Assembly (NCBI GenBank): GCA_031411695.1 | Contig: JANOBO010000101.1 | Span: 1-15,091, forward strand | Direction: 5' to 3' | DNA length: 15,091 bases | Source of the DNA: JAIBCL01 sp031411695 | Lineage (GTDB): Bacteria > Verrucomicrobiota > Verrucomicrobiia > Verrucomicrobiales > Verrucomicrobiaceae | Shown: positions 13,855 through 15,091 of the stretch, piece after piece | Numbering within the stretch: the first letter of the stretch is position 1 | Layout: the number at the start of each line of letters is the position of its first letter | Notes under the pieces: model-generated | Databases searched by the model: none | What the model saw: only the letters and a program-made list of their open reading frames with translations | What the model was told of the DNA's origin: nothing | Made by a program: the position numbers and the translations under genes

Positions 13855-15091
13855 ATGTCCGCCCCGAATCCGTCCAACAGCAACCCCTCCGGCAACGGTT
13901 CCGCTGACCCTCCGTGGATGTCGAGCAGCCCGTCCGATGCGGACGCCCCCGCTGATCCGGCGCCTGCGAAACCCGCCGGCAAATACGTTCCGCGCAAGCC
14001 CCTGCTGGCCGCCGATGACGCGAAGGCCACCCAGCTCGGCATACGCCCCGTCGTCGCCGCCAGCACGCCCGCGCCCACGCGTCCTTCTAATCTCCGCCGC
14101 TCATCGCACGCGCTGCAGTTGTTCGGCGTCTTGTTCGTCGTCGTGCTGCTCTTGTTCGCCGCGTTGCTGGCCGGCATCTACAGCTTCTACGAGAAGAAAA
14201 TCCAGCCGCACCTCACCGCCACGCAGAGCGTCCGGCCCGCCGCCGCGCCGCCTGTCCCCGCTGCGCTGCAAATCGACATTCCGCCAGACACGCGGAATGA
14301 GATCGCCGCCACCACTGCGAAGGTCGCCGAGTTGCAAAAGCAGATCGATGCCCTGCGCGACGCCTCCTCCACGATTGATGGAAGATTGCGCGAACTGAGC
14401 GAGCGCATGGCCGCCGCCGCGAGCACCGCCGCACCTGCGCCGAAGATCGCCGACGTCCCGCCGACGCTCGCCACCGATGGCAAGTCCGATGCCGAGGTAG
14501 CATCCGTCGTCCCCGTCACCAGCGTCACGAATCAGGAACTCGTGCTGCTGAAGGAGAGGAACCGCCTCACCGCCTGGGCCGATGAGGCCATCGCCACCGG
14601 GAACCGCAAGATGCTCGACCTGCTCATCAAACGCCTCACCGATCCCGAACACGCGAATCTGCGCGATGCCGCCTTTGCCGAGATCCAGCGCATCTATTAT
14701 CACCTGCGCTTCACCATCCGCATCGACCCCGGCTTCCGCATCCCGGTGAACGAGATGTTCAAGGACGCCGGCATCCGCGACGAGGCCGACTTGAAGACCG
14801 AGCAGCTCATCACCCTGCTGAACGATGCCAAGCAGGAGTGGCAGGTGCGGCTGCGCGCCGCCTGGCTCCTGGGCGGCCGCCGCACACCTGAGGTGAGCGA
14901 GTCCCTCATCAAGTGCGTCAAGGAAGACGCCGTGCTCGACGTGGCAAAGGAGGCGCAGCTCAGCCTCGAGCAGAACATCGACCGCAAGTTTCTCCTGCTC
15001 GACATCCCCGCCATCGACGCATGGTGGAAGACGCAAGGCAAGGCCGCCGAAGAGAGTGCCGCCAAGCCCGAGAAAAAAGAGCCCGCACCCG
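13855..15091 (+). CDS. Single-pass membrane protein with coiled coil and HEAT-like end (partial)
   Basis: This frame is open from an ATG at 13855 to the window edge, giving 412 residues with no stop. Residues 1-85 are rich in Pro, Ser and Ala and look disordered. One membrane segment lies at about 87-109 (VLFVVVLLLFAALLAGIY), preceded by LRRSS, which suggests a cytoplasmic N-terminus. Residues about 146-190 are heptad-like (VAELQKQIDALRDA, GRLRELSERM) and probably form a coiled coil. A Pro/Ala linker follows, then a helical region from about 225. Residues 325-375 (WQVRLRAAWLLGG, LIKCVKEDAV, AKEAQLSLEQ) resemble HEAT-repeat helices. The end is turning Lys/Glu/Pro-rich. I do not recognise a named family. 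It is divergent from the exosortase, so a link to cell-surface assembly is possible but unproven. Confidence 0.85.
   Translation, partial: MSAPNPSNSNPSGNGSADPPWMSSSPSDADAPADPAPAKPAGKYVPRKPLLAADDAKATQLGIRPVVAASTPAPTRPSNLRRSSHALQLFGVLFVVVLLLFAALLAGIYSFYEKKIQPHLTATQSVRPAAAPPVPAALQIDIPPDTRNEIAATTAKVAELQKQIDALRDASSTIDGRLRELSERMAAAASTAAPAPKIADVPPTLATDGKSDAEVASVVPVTSVTNQELVLLKERNRLTAWADEAIATGNRKMLDLLIKRLTDPEHANLRDAAFAEIQRIYYHLRFTIRIDPGFRIPVNEMFKDAGIRDEADLKTEQLITLLNDAKQEWQVRLRAAWLLGGRRTPEVSESLIKCVKEDAVLDVAKEAQLSLEQNIDRKFLLLDIPAIDAWWKTQGKAAEESAAKPEKKEPAP

Noticed and set aside
13761..14177. N-terminal extension of the exosortase frame beyond 13760
   Set aside because: The added residues run antisense to the divergent membrane-protein gene and show no signal peptide or conserved block.
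14101..15036. 311-codon frame on the minus strand
   Set aside because: It opposes the run-off membrane protein, whose frame gives a membrane helix, coiled coil and HEAT-like helices, while this frame yields only low-complexity Gly/Asp/Leu-rich sequence.

Overview
The window looks like a chromosomal segment of a GC-rich bacterium, most likely Verrucomicrobiota, with Planctomycetota the main alternative. The evidence is family content. It has a planctomycete/verrucomicrobial cytochrome protein of the PSCyt1-DUF1549-LamG-DUF1553 type with its DUF1501 partner, the tail of a DUF1552 protein, and an exosortase joined to an EpsI domain. No RNA gene, transposase gene, CRISPR array or phage gene was seen. 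There is no gene-free stretch over 300 bases.

Layout: (1) At 2-124 (+) is the C-terminal end of a DUF1552 protein whose body lies outside the window. (2) At 153-2343 (-) is a two-gene unit: purU (formyltetrahydrofolate deformylase) followed by an FAD-dependent oxidoreductase of the flavin-halogenase-like superfamily. (3) The divergent spacer 2344-2487 holds a striking imperfect palindrome with two 28-base arms (24 of 28 matching) around a 26-base centre. (4) At 2488-7933 (+) is a cytochrome-type DUF1549/DUF1553 protein and a Tat-exported DUF1501 protein. A DUF4058 gene with visibly different base composition lies between these usual partners. (5) At 8001-10844 (+) are two tandem, clearly paralogous GT4-type glycosyltransferases overlapping by 8 bases, then a rhodanese-like lipoprotein overlapping the second by 4 bases (GTGA). 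(6) A hairpin related to the arms of the spacer palindrome separates this unit from a converging (-) unit. That unit reads, in transcription order, exosortase-EpsI fusion (13760 down to 11994), lipoate-protein ligase-like protein (11977 to 11273) and gamma-glutamylcyclotransferase-like protein (11276 to 10872, probable TTG start in a TTGA overlap). (7) Divergent from the exosortase, a single-pass membrane protein with a coiled coil and a HEAT-like C-terminus starts at 13855 (+) and runs off the window end.

Working together: the DUF1549/DUF1553 and DUF1501 proteins would act outside the cytoplasm, in the poorly defined export/oxidation systems typical of these phyla. The glycosyltransferases and the exosortase-EpsI protein fit cell-surface or exopolysaccharide building and surface-protein sorting. 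PurU, the lipoate ligase-like and the cyclotransferase-like genes are small-molecule or cofactor functions. All functions are inferred from motifs read by eye; no database search was run.
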